Origin: Diadophis punctatus similis | Lineage: Eukaryota; Chordata; Lepidosauria; Squamata; Dipsadidae | DNA length: 64,000 nt | Reading direction: 5' to 3' | NCBI GenBank assembly: GCA_023053685.1 | Contig: JALIGW010000013.1 | Location: 11,769,501 to 11,833,500 of the forward strand | Shown: positions 36,284 to 49,260 of the stretch, piece after piece | Layout: each line of letters opens with the position of its first letter | Position numbering within the stretch: the stretch's first letter is position 1 | Program-made: the position numbers and the translations under genes | Notes under the pieces: model-generated | Told to the model about the DNA's origin: nothing | Databases searched by the model: none | Seen by the model: only the letters and a program-made list of their open reading frames with translations

Positions 36284-36865
36284 CTTATATTCAAATACAT
36301 TTCATATTAGAAAAATGATTCTTTTATTCTCAAAGTTCTAAGCTTGTATATCATTGGACTATGGCAGACATCCAACTTTTTGCCTTCTTGGGTGGAAGCC
36401 AGCAATGCTGCACAGACAATTGGGTTTATTTATTTACTGCATTTTATAAAACAGTTGATTTTTTCCCACTTTGGGGAGATAGAATTGGGATTTCGATACA
36501 ATTCACATGTGACATAAATGCATAAGGCATATTATGCAATGCTTTAGACTCAATGTGGAAGTGGTCCTTTGGGAGTTCAAATGCAGCATCTGTCTAGAAC
36601 TTGCGAGGGCAGTGCTATTTAGGCCATCTTCAAGTTAATTATGGATATTTATGATGCCTGGCTGGAAGATGCTCAGACTTGCTGATATTTCACTTCCTGA
36701 AGCCTCATATCTTCAGGGGGGAAAAACACGGAAAAATGAGTGATCTGGCTCTGGAGAAAATGGCCTCCCTTGTCCAATTTCTTGCATGTTTGATTAGCAC
36801 TGGATACATGTACATGAATGGTGCCTAAATATAAAAATAAATGTTTGTGTGAAAGAGGCACGGAA
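36284..36865. other. spacer
   Basis: Nothing recognised. Confidence 0.4.
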
Positions 36866-37548
36866 TACAGTTAGTCCTCAACTTATGAACACAATTGAAC
36901 CCAAAATTTATATTGTTAAGTGAGACATTTGTTAAGTGAGTTTTGCAGGGGTGAAATGCTCCCGGTTTGGGCGGGCTGGTCGGTCGTCGTAGAGGCGATA
37001 GAGCCGATAGCGATCGCAGCGCGAGGCTTCCCCCACCCGCTTCCTCCATTTGGGTTCTTTTCCCCTCTGTGCATGCGCAGAACGCTTTGCGCATGTGCAG
37101 AGGGGAAAAGAACCCAAATGGCGGCATCCAGGCGGGTGGGGGAAGCCTCGCACTGCGATCGCTATCGGTTCTATCAGCTCTACGACGACCGAACAGCCCG
37201 CCCGAACCGGGAGCATTTCACCCCTGGTTTTGCCCCATTTTACGACCTTTCTTGCCCCAGCTGTTAAGTGAATCACTGCCGTTATTAAGCCAGTAACCCA
37301 GTTGTTAAGTAAATCTGGCTTCTCCATTGACTTTGCTTGTCAGAAGGTCGCAAAAGGTGATCACATGACCTTGGGACACAGCAACGGTCATAAATATGAA
37401 CCACTTGCCAAGCATCTGAATTTTGATCACAAGGTCATGGAGATCCTTCAAAGGTCATAAGTATGAAAAATGGTCAGAAGTCACATTTTTCAGTGCCGTT
37501 GTAACTTTGAACACTAAACAAACTTTTGTAATTCGAGAGCTACCTGTA
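36866..37548. mobile_element. TA-flanked MITE, family M (copy 3), split by a hAT element
   Basis: Starts TA-CAGTTAGTCCTCAACTTA and ends cgagagctacctgTA. The parts 36866-36945 and 37227-37548 align with copies 1 and 4 in antisense. A 281-bp palindromic hAT interrupts it. Confidence 0.8.
36939..37234. mobile_element. palindromic hAT element (CAGGGGTGAAATGC ends)
   Basis: Element 36946-37226 (281 bp): caggggtgaaatgctcccgg pairs with its complement at the right end, and pairing continues almost to the centre. The core 37046-37123 (ccatttgggttcttt ... aaagaacccaaatgg with catgcgcag between) is shared with the element at 48057. Flank gttttg appears on both sides; taking agttttgc/ggttttgc gives a 7/8 duplication if the element starts one base later. 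Open frames of up to 131 codons inside are palindrome artefacts. Confidence 0.85.
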
Positions 37549-40484
37549 GTCTTCTCCACTGATGTCATCTGCAGCAGATGTCTTGGGAATCAATCTGTTT
37601 CTTTTAAATGAACATTGTAGCCACCCACCCTTTCTATGGGTCTAATCAGATTATGTTTTCTCTGTCAAGGAGAATGATGCCGAGTGACAGACAAGATTCA
37701 GAAAATGAGGAACCTACAGTAGCTTTGAAAATATTGCTGACAAGATAGTGAGCTGCTAAGGCAGCTGGATTAACCATCGCTTGCTTTCAGACAAAGACCA
37801 TTTGGTATAATAGCTTGGCTTCATACCTTTCTCTCTGCCTTTCTCATTCTTTTTGGCCTCCAGGTCTTATGTTAAAGATAAATTTTATTTGTATTTTTCC
37901 CAGTTTTCACTGGAAGGCAAGAGGAAAAATGTTTTAGCAGAAACTTGAATATCAGTAGATAGACCTGAATACTAGTGATTATTGAAACTTCTTTTCTCTT
38001 GAGGGCCATTCCTTGCATATTATCTCAAAGGTTTTCTTCACCTTCTCCCATCCTTCTTCCTTCTTATTTAATAAGCTATCAAGAGAAGGGAGGATTGAAT
38101 TGATTGCGTGACAAAGAGCATTTTTAGAAAGGCTCAATAATGACATTTTACTGAGAATCACATGTCACCCATGGGTTTTATGTTGAAGATCTTTGTGTTT
38201 AGGAGAGATTGTGGGTACAAAATATGACCATGAAAAATAAGAAAATTCATTTTTCAAAATGACACTTTTGGGTTAAGATCTAGGTGAGAATGAGTGTTGG
38301 CAAGAGGAAATTGTGTGGAGGGCCCAAAGTGATTTTTTTGAAGGTCAAAGATGAAGGTTTAAAATTTCACAAAGTATATTCACTAAAGTCATCAATCTTA
38401 AGAGCCAAAAAGTCACCAAAAAAGAAGAAATAATTTAATTTTGTGAAAAATTTGGAACTTTGTACTAACAGATGGACCCATACATTTTTGTCTATGTTGT
38501 AAGGAATATCCTTCTGGGTTCAGTTCCAAGTGGGGAAAAAGACACTGGATTCATGGAAGTTGCTTGGAAAGAAGGTTTAATATGGTGGACAGGAGCACGT
38601 GGCATAGGCCCCTGTACAGAAAAGGTAGATTACATGCTTCCAGATGTGGGTGAAGAGAAAAAAGGGAAGAAGAGATGCTGAGTTCCTTGCTTTATACTCT
38701 CTCTTGGGCCCCTCCCTAACTGTTTCCTGTTCCTATATAGAAATGTATTCCATTGGCTGTCAGACCCCCAGGGGCATGCTGGGGCAACTCTTGTGGGCTG
38801 TCCCAAGTCCTAGGCTTGACTGATGTAATCTTCCCAGGTTCCATGTGGTATAATGAAATGGCTTTGGGATTCCTATTATGGTTCTTTGTTATGCAGAAAA
38901 TTGCTCCAGGCTAGGTGGGAGGAATGTGGCAAGGGTGGGGGCAGGGAGCTGCTTTGTATTTAAACATGTTTCTTTTTTCCTCATTCAGGGAAACATATTC
39001 TTTCCTTTTTTTCAATATTTCCTAGGATATTTCATTTTTTCTAGGAGGGGGTGGGTACTAACTTCCTACATCTAGATAAACAAATGATTAAAATTGGAGC
39101 ATATTGTTAGATGGAAGCTGGAAAAAATGCCATGATAATGGTATAATTTTAATAGCACACCTTGTTGAAGGAATGTTTTCGGCAGACATTTAGGCTCAAG
39201 GTACAAAAACTGCCATATTAGGTTTCAGTCTTCTGTGTAATTGTATGTATTTGAAACACACAAAAGGGACTGGTTACATAATTTTCTTGGAACCATATGG
39301 GAGGAGCTTGCCATTCCTTTCTCCCAGGGAGTTTTGTCAAGTTTCCAATCTAACTTACAGTCTTGGATTTCACTAATAGTCACTAACCATTCTACATCTG
39401 AATCTGCTTAGATTCTTACTTTGGATCAATTATACTGTGTTATAATGATATAAATGTACTTTTAAATTTAATCAAATAGTTAAATTTGGGGCAGAATCAT
39501 AAAATTAATGTCTAAGACTGGAAACACTGCTCAACATAAACTTATCAAAAATGCATAAAGAAATTCATTAACTAACTTTTACATTGTTCTAATTTCCTTA
39601 ACAGTGTTTCAAAATAACTAGCTGTGATTAATAGACCATGATCAGAATTTTGATCAGTCAATTTTCCATTAGAAAGGAGGTTTTTTTAATTGTACATTAA
39701 CATTGTTTCAATTATTTAATTGTAGATTTCAATCTTGTCTGAAAAAGCAATCTTCAGCCATTCAATAGCATACAACGTTTGCATTTTGTGTGCAAACATT
39801 TACGAACATGCTTCCATTTCTTTTACTTCTAGCATTGATATTTAATGGTTTTTTTAATGAGTGATTGTTTTCAGCAGTTTCAGTGAGTTTCAGTCAGCTA
39901 TATTTCATTCTGGAATAAAAACTAATGATCCATAAATTCTTAATGCCATATTTTTATAGCCACTAAATTAGTCTTTAATGGGTTCAATAAGTTTGGTGAT
40001 GTATGTCATTAATTGTTAATGGTGTTTTAACTAGATAATTGTTGTGAAAGGTTGTTTATCATCTCCATTTGGGAATGACTGATCCTTCCAATCTGTTCCG
40101 CCTCGTAATGTTGAACTACTCTATCTACCATCACATGCTGAAAGGAGTTCAAGAGCTTGGGTGGCACAGATCAAATACCAAATTCAAACATTTTCAGTGG
40201 ATAATGAACCATCACATAGAGACTATCAGACTTAATGAGGCCAGATTAGTTTTGAGTTCCAGACAGAAATATTTTTGTATTGCATCTCAGCACTCTCTAT
40301 TCACTTTGCAGCCACTATATAAATCAACCCTAATTAGTAAAAGCAAATACTCCTCTATAGATCTAAGCCAAGGAATTCAATTGCAAAAAGATCCTCCAGC
40401 CCAGCAGTTTAGCACTATATGCGAGTTTTGATAATCTTAATACTTTCATAAATGCATAATGGTAAGCCAACATTTAAGTGAGAT
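37549..40484. other. spacer, mostly AT-rich
   Basis: No transposon ends found. The part at 38480-38900 is of more even composition and could be an old unclassified repeat. Frame 40069-40431 (120 codons) shows no known domain. Confidence 0.4.
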
Positions 40485-40886
40485 TACCGATAACTCTTCG
40501 ACTTACAACAGTTCATTTAGTGACCATTCAAAGTTACAATAGCACTGAAAAAAGTGACACAACCGTTTTTCACACTTACGACCATTACAGCATCCCCATG
40601 GTCACGTGATCAAAATTCAGATGCCTGGCAATGGACTGATATTTATGATGGTTGCAGTGTCCCAGGGTCATGTGATCACATTTTGTGACCTTCTGACAAG
40701 CAAAGTCAAGGGAAAGCTAAATTCACTTAATAACTGTGTTACTGATTTATCAAATGCAGCTATTCACTTAACAACTGTGGCAAAAAAAACGTAAAATGGG
40801 GCAAAACTCTTAACAAATGTCTCACTTAGAAGCAACAATTTTGGGCTCAATTTTGGGCTTTGTTGTGCTCATAAGGACTATCTGTA
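40485..40886. mobile_element. TA-flanked MITE, family M (copy 4)
   Basis: Starts TA-CCGATAACTCTTCGACTTA, ends aaggactatctgTA; interior gacttacaacagttcattta, cagcatccccatggtcacg and cacttaacaactgtggc match copy 1 closely. Confidence 0.75.
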
Positions 40887-41080
40887 CTAGGTCTGTTAGC
40901 TAGTATTTTTGAGTTCTCAGTTCTGAAACAAGAATATTCAGGAATAGAAAGCATAAACTTTGTTCATTCTTTTACTGAATTCCAAGACTTAAAATTCTTT
41001 CATTCTTTGCATCTGTCTCCTGTTGATGGATTTCTGAGTTCTAATAAACTAATATGATTCTACCAATCTGCCAATACTTG

Positions 41081-41458
41081 TTTTAGATCAGTGGTTCCCA
41101 ACATGTGGTACGTGTACCACTAGTGGTACGCGAGGGCCTTCCAGGTGGTACGCGAACACTTTCGGGGTCATGAACGATTTTTAGTTAGTTATTTTTTACT
41201 TCACAAAAATGTTTACTGCCTAACACAAGATAATCTGGCAACGATTTGCAACTGTTGCCACACGCCACCCACCTAGTCCCAGCAGCCCGAGAATCCAGTT
41301 GCTGGATGCGCGGGGCCAAAAAAGGAACGGTACAATTATGGAAATAAAGTGATATCTGATCGAATTTAGTTTCTCTGGAACCAGGTGGTACGCGGCGACT
41401 GTACGGGACCTCCAAGTGGTACTCGATCACAAAAAGGTTGGGAACCACTGTTTTAGAT
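41081..41458. mobile_element. hAT element, CAGTGGTTCCCAAC family
   Basis: Element 41089-41450 (362 bp) with ends cagtggttcccaaca and gttgggaaccactg, perfect target duplication ttttagat (41081-41088, 41451-41458). Subterminal ggtggtacgcg / ggtacgtgtaccac units recur near both ends and may be transposase binding sites. No transposase. Confidence 0.93.
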
Positions 41459-41759
41459 AAAGCCTGCATAACACTTGATTACATTTAGGATATACCGATA
41501 TCTACATGTTTAACTACAACCAATTTAAGGTTAGGAGTCAACAACTTGTACTTCCCATATATATCTTCATTGTCATCCCAGATCAATCCAGTGATTCCAC
41601 ACTATACTTAAAATCTTCAATTTCAGTCAAATCAGAAACATTTTTACCAAGCCATCAATGCAGAGACTGCAATGAACCAGTCAACTTCTGATGAAGAAGA
41701 AACTGCAGTTCTGGACACAGCTATGTGACAGCCCAAAGAACTGCAACAAGAATGCAACA

Positions 41760-42470
41760 AGTACATTAAGTGACCAGTACATTAAGTGGCCAGTACATTA
41801 AGAAAGAAAAAAGAAGACCAAGCAGATAAGAAGATCTGGCAATGGCTAAGAGCAGGAAAATTCTTGCTGCACAAGACCCAGCCTTAAGAAGAAATACAAA
41901 CAAAGCCAAAAGAAAAGACAGCAACAGACAGCAAATGCTGCCTCTGCAAAGAAGTTGAAGAAACAGTGGACCACATACTTAGCTGCTGCGAGAAGTTCGC
42001 ACAGATTGACTACAAACAACAGCATGACAAAGTAGCAACAATGGTGCTATTGGAATATCTATTAGAATAACTGTTTGCCCTCAAGCAAGAACCGGTGGGG
42101 TCAAAAAAAGGGGGGGCATAGAAAATGAAGAAGCTAAAGCACTCTGGGATTTTAGAATTTAAACAGAAAAACACTTGCCACCTAACACCCCAGATTTAAA
42201 AATTGTCAATAAGAAATACAAAAAAGATAGTGGACATAGCATACAGCAGAATAGAAGAGAAAGAACCAGGAAAAAAAATCACAAAATACAAGGACCTGCA
42301 AATAGAAATAGAATGACTGTTACAAAAGAAAGCAAACACAGTACCAATAGTAATAGGCATGTTGGGTGCAATCCCAAAAATCTGGAGTACCACTTGAAGG
42401 CCACTAGCATTTTGAAATCATCGTCAGTCAATTGCAAAAAGCAGCTTACATCCTCTGACGATAGCTTTAA
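41760..42470 (+). mobile_element. R4-like LINE remnant with restriction-like endonuclease
   Basis: A broken 3' coding end of a non-LTR retrotransposon with a C-terminal endonuclease. Near 41836 IWQWLRAGKFLLHKTQP precedes a zinc-knuckle CCLCKEVEETVDHILSCC (about 41937-41990) followed by KFAQIDYKQQHDKVA. After stops comes ALWDF (about 42137), then PDLKI (about 42185) and, one frame away, IVDIA, the spacing expected of the PD...D catalytic pattern of restriction-like endonucleases, then KKANTVPIVIGMLGAIPK (about 42320-42380). Multiple stops and frameshifts. The architecture points to the R2/R4 side of LINEs, most like R4/Dong; clade is inference. A 16-bp unit (agtacattaagtg) is repeated three times at its left edge. 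Confidence 0.7.
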
Positions 42471-43144
42471 CCATCAAAAACTGCAACTATCTGTCTATCC
42501 CGATCCTTGGGAAGGACTCGATAGGTGGATAAAAATGTCAAATCCATCTAAACATCTGGCTGACTATGCAATGAACCATAATAATAGCATTTGGTGGGCA
42601 TTTTTTTGGCCATCATGGGTCATGGAGCTATAGCTACATTTAGAGATAAGTGTAGATATTTTTCTGTTGCCAAGGCTATAATCGGCGTAGCAATGCAAAG
42701 GGCTTATCAAAATCCTATGAGGCAAGATGTTTTGTTTTGGTTTTTTTCATTTTTCTTTACTTTTGCCACTTAGAGAAACACACACACGGAAGGGGAAGAT
42801 TTGTAACTATTATAGATTTATTAAGCCTTTTATTTGGATAATGAACCAATGTTTTTCCCTTCAAATATCAGCAAGACGTTGCTGATGAAATATCAGCATA
42901 TTTAATATCATATTGTTTAGGTTTTCCTGGAGCCACAGTAAAAAGTTTCAAAGGCCATATGCAAATTTGCATCCTACATTAGGCAGGAGAAGGCATGTAA
43001 CTCAGGAAGCTGATTTTAGGTGTCATAGAAGGAAAACAAATTGCTTTATTATTTACCATTATATTAGAATATTACTGTCAGATGTGAGGAGTCCTTTAAG
43101 GGAATTTCAGTGTTAACTGGCAATTTATTTATATATAATTTTCT
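42471..43144. other. spacer
   Basis: May include the decayed 3' UTR of the R4-like element at its left. Nothing else recognised. Confidence 0.35.
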
Positions 43145-44260
<1,116 letters not shown>

Positions 44261-44621
44261 CTTAAATAGTATATTTAATAGTATATCTTTATTTATACTT
44301 ACCAGAATTTCTTTTTAAGTCTAGTAGGTTTACTTTTGAGTAGCTATGTAAGGAATTGTATTAATGAATTTTATCATTGGCTGAAGTTGCATATTAGGTC
44401 ACATTTGTAAGTCCTTTCCATAATTTTTATTTCTGTTCCACTAACAATTTAAAATAAAGCTCTTGAGCCTCATATTGTTGTTATAAATAGATAGCGATAT
44501 AAATGATATATGGATGAACATTTTGCTGTTATATATAATATATAATTGATGTTTTAATATATAATATAAAACAGGTTTTAATGTATTTCTGCTATCTTTG
44601 TGTGCTCCTTAAAGAAATCAG
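44261..44621. other. AT-rich spacer
   Basis: Nothing recognised. Confidence 0.4.
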
Positions 44622-44819
44622 ATTTGAGTGGTTAAGGCAATAGGCTGAAAAACCAGGAGACTGTGAGTTCATCTCATACCTTAGGCATGAAAACCAGTTG
44701 AGTTACTTTGGGTAGTCATTTACTCTCAACTCAACCCCTCACACTGTTGTTGTGGGGAAAACAAGAGGAGAAAGGAATATTAGCTATGTTTGCCACTTTG
44801 AGGTATTTATTTTAAAAAG
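44622..44819 (+). repeat. Sauria-like SINE
   Basis: gagtggttaaggcaat (A-box region), gtgagttcatctcatacc (B-box region), ttaggcatgaaaaccagttg, cacactgttgttgtgggg, then tttgccactttgaggtattt and an A/T-rich tail. It runs straight into the adjacent tetranucleotide arrays. Confidence 0.85.
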
Positions 44820-44837
44820 GCAATAAATAAATAAATA

Positions 44838-44888
<51 letters not shown>

Positions 44889-44989
44889 ATAGTGAGTGAG
44901 TGAGTGAGTGAGTGAGTGAGTGAGTGAGTGAATGAATGAATGAATGAATGAATGAATGAATGAATGAATGAATGAATGAATGAATGAAT
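44820..44989. repeat. three successive tetranucleotide microsatellites
   Basis: AATA units (44820-44892), then GTGA (44893-44932), then ATGA (44933-44989), each nearly perfect and each one substitution from its neighbour. They begin at the SINE 3' tail. Confidence 0.97.
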
Positions 44990-45229
44990 ATTGGACTCAA
45001 TAGTAAAAGAGGAAATTGCTTCTAAGGTGTTTTTATTTGGTAACATCTCATCTTTTCTGCAAATGTTCCTTGAGGCAAATATACAACCAAACAACATACA
45101 AACAAAATCTTGAGTCAAACCTAGTTGTGCATTTCAATTTTGCCATGTTTTACAAATATAAATATATAGACATTAGATACCACTGTGAGAATTAGGTGTC
45201 CAGCAGAGTGATGGCACAAGGGGAAAAAC

Positions 45230-45680
45230 TACCCGTGTCAAGCTGTTTTCGTATGCAATGCCCTAAAGTGGTGTCCTGAGGGGAGGAGTTGAAACAGTTT
45301 ATGACCAGGATGTGAGGGGTCAGCAGATATTTTCTCAGCCCTTCTTCTGACCCGTGCAATATACAGGTCTTCTATGGAAGGCAGGCTGGTTTCAGTTGTT
45401 CTTTCTGCAGTCCTAACTATCCGTTGGAGTCTGTACCTGTCCTGTTTGGTTGTTGTACCAAACCAGACAGTTATAGAAGTACAAATGAGAGACTCAATAA
45501 TTCTTCCATAAAACTGTATCAACAGCTCCTGATGCAGTCTGAACTTCCTGAGTTGACGCAGGAAGAACATCCTTTTTTAATGATGGTTCTAATATTAGGT
45601 GTCCATTTCAAGTCCTGAGAGATTATAGAACCCCAAAACCTGGAGGACTTTACTGCTGATAGTGGGTTGTCGAATATATT
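45230..45680 (-). pseudogene. non-LTR retrotransposon ORF2 C-terminus
   Basis: On the minus strand: NPLSAVKSSRFWGSIISQDL (upstream, shifted frame), then MFFLRQLRKFRLHQELLIQF, SITVWFGTTTKQDRYRLQRI, LPSIEDLYIARVRRRAEKIS and DPSHPGHKLFQLLPSGHHFR. This is the conserved region after the reverse transcriptase domain of a widespread vertebrate LINE type; similar sequence is known as the AlkB-homologue-8-associated N-terminal family (DUF1891), which I think is transposon-derived. At least one frameshift; 5'-truncated. The clade is not certain to me. Confidence 0.75.
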
Positions 45681-46090
45681 TTCAAATATCATTAATCTGT
45701 TCCTAAAACTTGAATGAGGGTGCTTGACTTAGCAATATTGTTTCTCTTTGGGGTTCTTATATATTGGCTTATTGATGGAGTTAGAGACCAGTCATTGCAA
45801 GATGCCAAGATGTCTGACTGCCTTCACAGTGTTTATTGCTTTTATACAGTTTTCCAAGCAGCAAAGGTAACAAAGAGCAACAGCATTTTATCGGTGAATT
45901 CTCCTCGCCAATCCTTAAGAACATCCTGTTGATACAAACTAGATGAGATCATGTACCAGCCAGGGATAGTGTCCTACATCATCCTGGCGATGTGAACTGG
46001 GTGAGATCATGTAGATATTCGAGGCATGCTTGAGGTAGGCAGTTTGCTGCACACAATCTCTACATGACCTCTATCTCTACAGCTTATTAA
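45681..46090. other. spacer
   Basis: Nothing recognised apart from two similar phrases containing gatgagatcatgta and gggtgagatcatgtag. Confidence 0.35.
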
Positions 46091-46159
46091 ATGGATGGAT
46101 GGATGGATGGATGGATGGATGGATGGATGGATGGATGGATGGATGGATGGATGGATGGA
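46091..46159. repeat. GGAT tetranucleotide microsatellite
   Basis: About seventeen near-perfect units. Confidence 0.97.
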
Positions 46160-47572
46160 CAAATAGATGAGAAAGATGAAAATGCCCCCCCCCTTTTCAT
46201 GCTTTTGGCACTTAAATGAACTTTAGGATCTGTTAGGAAATAATTGTGCCTAAGCATTTTTACAAGACTTTGCAATAGTAAGTACGCTGGATGTTATATG
46301 AAACAGGATAAGCACTAATGTGCCCTGAGGCATTTAAGATTTTAGTTCCATGATTAATTACAGTGGGTCTGGAGATTATGCAGTAGGAAGAAAGAAAAAA
46401 GAAAATGCACTACCCCTTGTTATGATGGGGTTGCCCAAAAGAGATGAAGCCATACAGAATGACAACTTTCCAATTCAGGCACTGAGAGTTTAGCCTGAGA
46501 AAGTTGACCTTTTAAACTAACACTGAAGCTTTTTTTTTATTACCTTGAGCGGAAACTGCTCTTTAATAGATTTTCTCTTCGCTGTTTATTACACATTGAG
46601 TGCAAGGTTTGGTTTCTAATAGTTCCTTTTCATCGAGCTGCCTGCTGCTGACTGTGGAAAATGTAGGTTTGGCTACACTGATGGCTCTCTGTAATGGCTG
46701 TGATTACACCCTCTGCATCTTCTTCACAGTGCCAGCCTTTCAGCAGAACAGTATATTATGCCTGGATAAGACTCAAAGAGCAGTTTAATATCAGGGTTCT
46801 TTGGAGCTGTAATAAATGGTTCAAGATCGAAGAGATAATGCCACAGCAATATGACTGGGTGGCCTATGAGGCAAAACACATCAATAGGGCATACATATAC
46901 ATTTGAGTGAAAAAAGGACTTCTGCTTTACCAAGCAAAGGTTTATATAGAAAAGGCCCATGAAAATGTATAGCATGTAGGAACACATTGACCAACTGGAA
47001 ACAGATATGGAACAAACTACCAGCCATCTTATTATACATAGCTACCTCCTAATATTAAATAAGACTAGACAATAGATGATCCGTTGGGTCATCCTTTGAG
47101 AGAAAAGTAGTGCGGTGTGATGGTTGAAAAATTGTAGTGCCAAATGAACGTCAATAATAAATCAAAATTTATTTACCAAAGAGATAAACAGAATGACCAT
47201 GGGTGGGCTAAAAAGTGGGGGAAGCAGGAGCAATTTCTAACTTCTTGCCGGCTTCTTCGTTGACTTTGTGGGAAGTTGGCAAGGATGGTTAAAAAAATCA
47301 CAATCATGTGGCCATAGTTGACCGTGGAAGTGCTGCAACAACCAAAACCTTGCAATTTCAATTCCAGGGGTGTAATGGGTCCTGGGCTTTGTATGCAGTT
47401 TTAAGTGCCAGTCCTCCCAGGTAAATCAGACAGGAAACATGATAAGATGAATTAATTCTACTTTACTGTAAGACTACATTAATAAAATCTTGCAAGTCTG
47501 AAAGTATAAACTTTTCAAAACCACTTTTAACTATTTGATCCATTAGGATGGAGCCTTCCTAAGTTTTTTCTC
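46160..47572. other. spacer
   Basis: No repeat recognised. The 46480-46760 part is of balanced composition and could be conserved non-coding DNA; untested. Confidence 0.35.
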
Positions 47573-47847
47573 TATTAGACCAGTGGTCCCCAACCTTTCC
47601 AGCTTTGCGGACTGGTGAGGGAGAGGGGATGGTTCCACACAAGTGGCAGGCAAGCACATGCACAGCTCCATTTGTGGAGCGGGGGGCACTTGCAACTGCC
47701 ACTCACACAAATGGACCTGCATGCGTGTGCTCATCTGCTGCTCACAAAAGTGGAGCTGTGCGCACACACTTGCTGCTTCAACAGCCCAATTCTGAATGGG
47801 CCACAACCCAGTACTAGGCCTGGGAGTTGAGAACCCCTGTATTAGAC
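47573..47847. mobile_element. hAT element, CAGTGGTCCCCAAC family
   Basis: Element 47581-47839 (259 bp), ends cagtggtccccaacc and gttgagaacccctg, perfect target duplication tattagac (47573-47580, 47840-47847). Interior with agctccatttgtgg and complementary ccacaaatggac/tcacaaaagtggagctg forms an imperfect palindrome. Non-coding. Confidence 0.92.
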
Positions 47848-48048
47848 CACTAAGGCTCCTGCCTCTCTTATCTGATTGTTTCCTAGGCAGCATCTTTTGC
47901 TCTCATTCTGCACATTTTGCTGCACATTCCATTTTATTATATTGGTGGAATCAAAGTATCTTGACTCAAAAATTGTTGCACTATGATGCACTGTTTTGGC
48001 TCAGGAAAGATTAAAACAAACACTTAGAGTTTAGTAGTATATAGATTC

Positions 48049-48313
48049 TTCTAAATCAGTGGTTCTCAACCTTTCTAATGCTGCGACCCGCACCCCCATC
48101 GTGACCCACCCCGCCGCCGTGCCCGCCGCCGCGACCCCCGCCCTGTCACTGCCATTTGGGTTCTTTTACTCTCTGCGCATGCGCAAAGCATTCTGCACAT
48201 GCGCAGAGGGTAAAAGAACCCAAATGGCGGCGTCCGGGCAAAGTCTCCCGACCCCTGTGAAAGGGTCGCCCAAAGGGGTCACGACCCCCAGGTTGAGAAC
48301 CGCTGTTCTAAAC
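48049..48313. mobile_element. hAT element, CAGTGGTTCTCAACC family
   Basis: Element 48057-48305 (249 bp), ends cagtggttctcaacc and ggttgagaaccgctg; flanks ttctaaat and ttctaaac (7/8). Subterminal gcgacccgcacc / gggtcacgacccc. The palindromic core 48152-48230 with tgcgcatgcgca is shared with the element at 36946, whose ends differ. Confidence 0.9.
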
Positions 48314-49057
48314 TAAACTTCAAGATTTATTTACTCTATTTTAATCTGCCTAATAAATGAAATTATGTAGGACCATTAGTAGTGGTAAAGGAGTAAACTG
48401 CACAATTCCTTATGTTGAAAGGCTTTGCCCTTGGAAAGAGTAGAAAACTGAATCAGGAGATCATGATCTGTTTTCTTGTGACTTTTATCTAGACATTTGT
48501 AATGACTTACAACACAATGACCTACTAACATTGTGTATTGTAAATCATTACAACACAATGACCTTTTCCTACTCCATGTCCAGAATAATTTTATGTACAG
48601 CTTCTTTTAACAGAATGATTCCAAGGTAATGCTTGCTGTCACAAAGTGTGTATATGTAGCCTGTAAAATGTGCAAAATTGACAACAAAATAGGCTAAGCA
48701 CAATTGCAAGCCTTTTTATCGCATATTTTATTTTGCATTATATATTGCATTTTCTTTAATGCAGTCTGGATTTGTGACCCATAATAAAGTTAAGTAAGTT
48801 TTCAAAGTGGATTGCAATTTTAATCATCAATTGATGTTTATTAAATTAAAAATAGACCTTTTTCTGTCCAGTCAAAAAAGTGGTGTATTTTTTAATATTA
48901 TTTCTGCTTTTGGGGAAATGTTACTGTTTGCTGCTCAAAAGCATGTATGGCTTTTTGTTTCACAGTGAAAATAGGTACAATATTAATCTTGGAATTGCTA
49001 CCTTAAAATCAACTTGACTTCAGTTTTCCTTTGTACATATAAAATGTTGTTTAAAAG
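48314..49057. other. AT-rich spacer
   Basis: Holds a 15-bp direct repeat acaacacaatgacct (near 48508 and 48550). Nothing else. Confidence 0.4.
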
Positions 49058-49260
49058 AAAATGGTGTAGTGATTAACATGTTGGCCAAGAAAACAAGAGA
49101 CTGTGTTCTAGTCCTGCCTTACACATGGAAAACCTTCTGGATGATTTTGGGCCAATAATTCTCTCTCAGCTCAACTCACCTCACAGAATGGTTTTTGTGG
49201 GGAAAATATGAGAGTGTTGATATGTTCACCATATTTAGTTGTAAAAGAAAAATGTGTGAT
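49058..49260 (+). repeat. Sauria-like SINE
   Basis: ggtgtagtgattaacatgtt (A-box), gtgttctagtcctgcc (B-box), tggatgattttgggcc, cagctcaactcacctcacag, ttttgtggggaaaatatg. The 3' tail is eroded. Confidence 0.8.

Noticed and set aside
36920..37327. Frames of 109-131 codons with shared peptides on both strands
   Set aside because: Product of the hAT palindrome in which both strands read nearly the same.
38480..38900. A solitary LTR
   Set aside because: No TG...CA termini with flanking duplication and no polyadenylation signal arrangement I could support.
44807..45118. Protein with Ser-Phe-Ile-His repeats
   Set aside because: Reading of tetranucleotide microsatellites.
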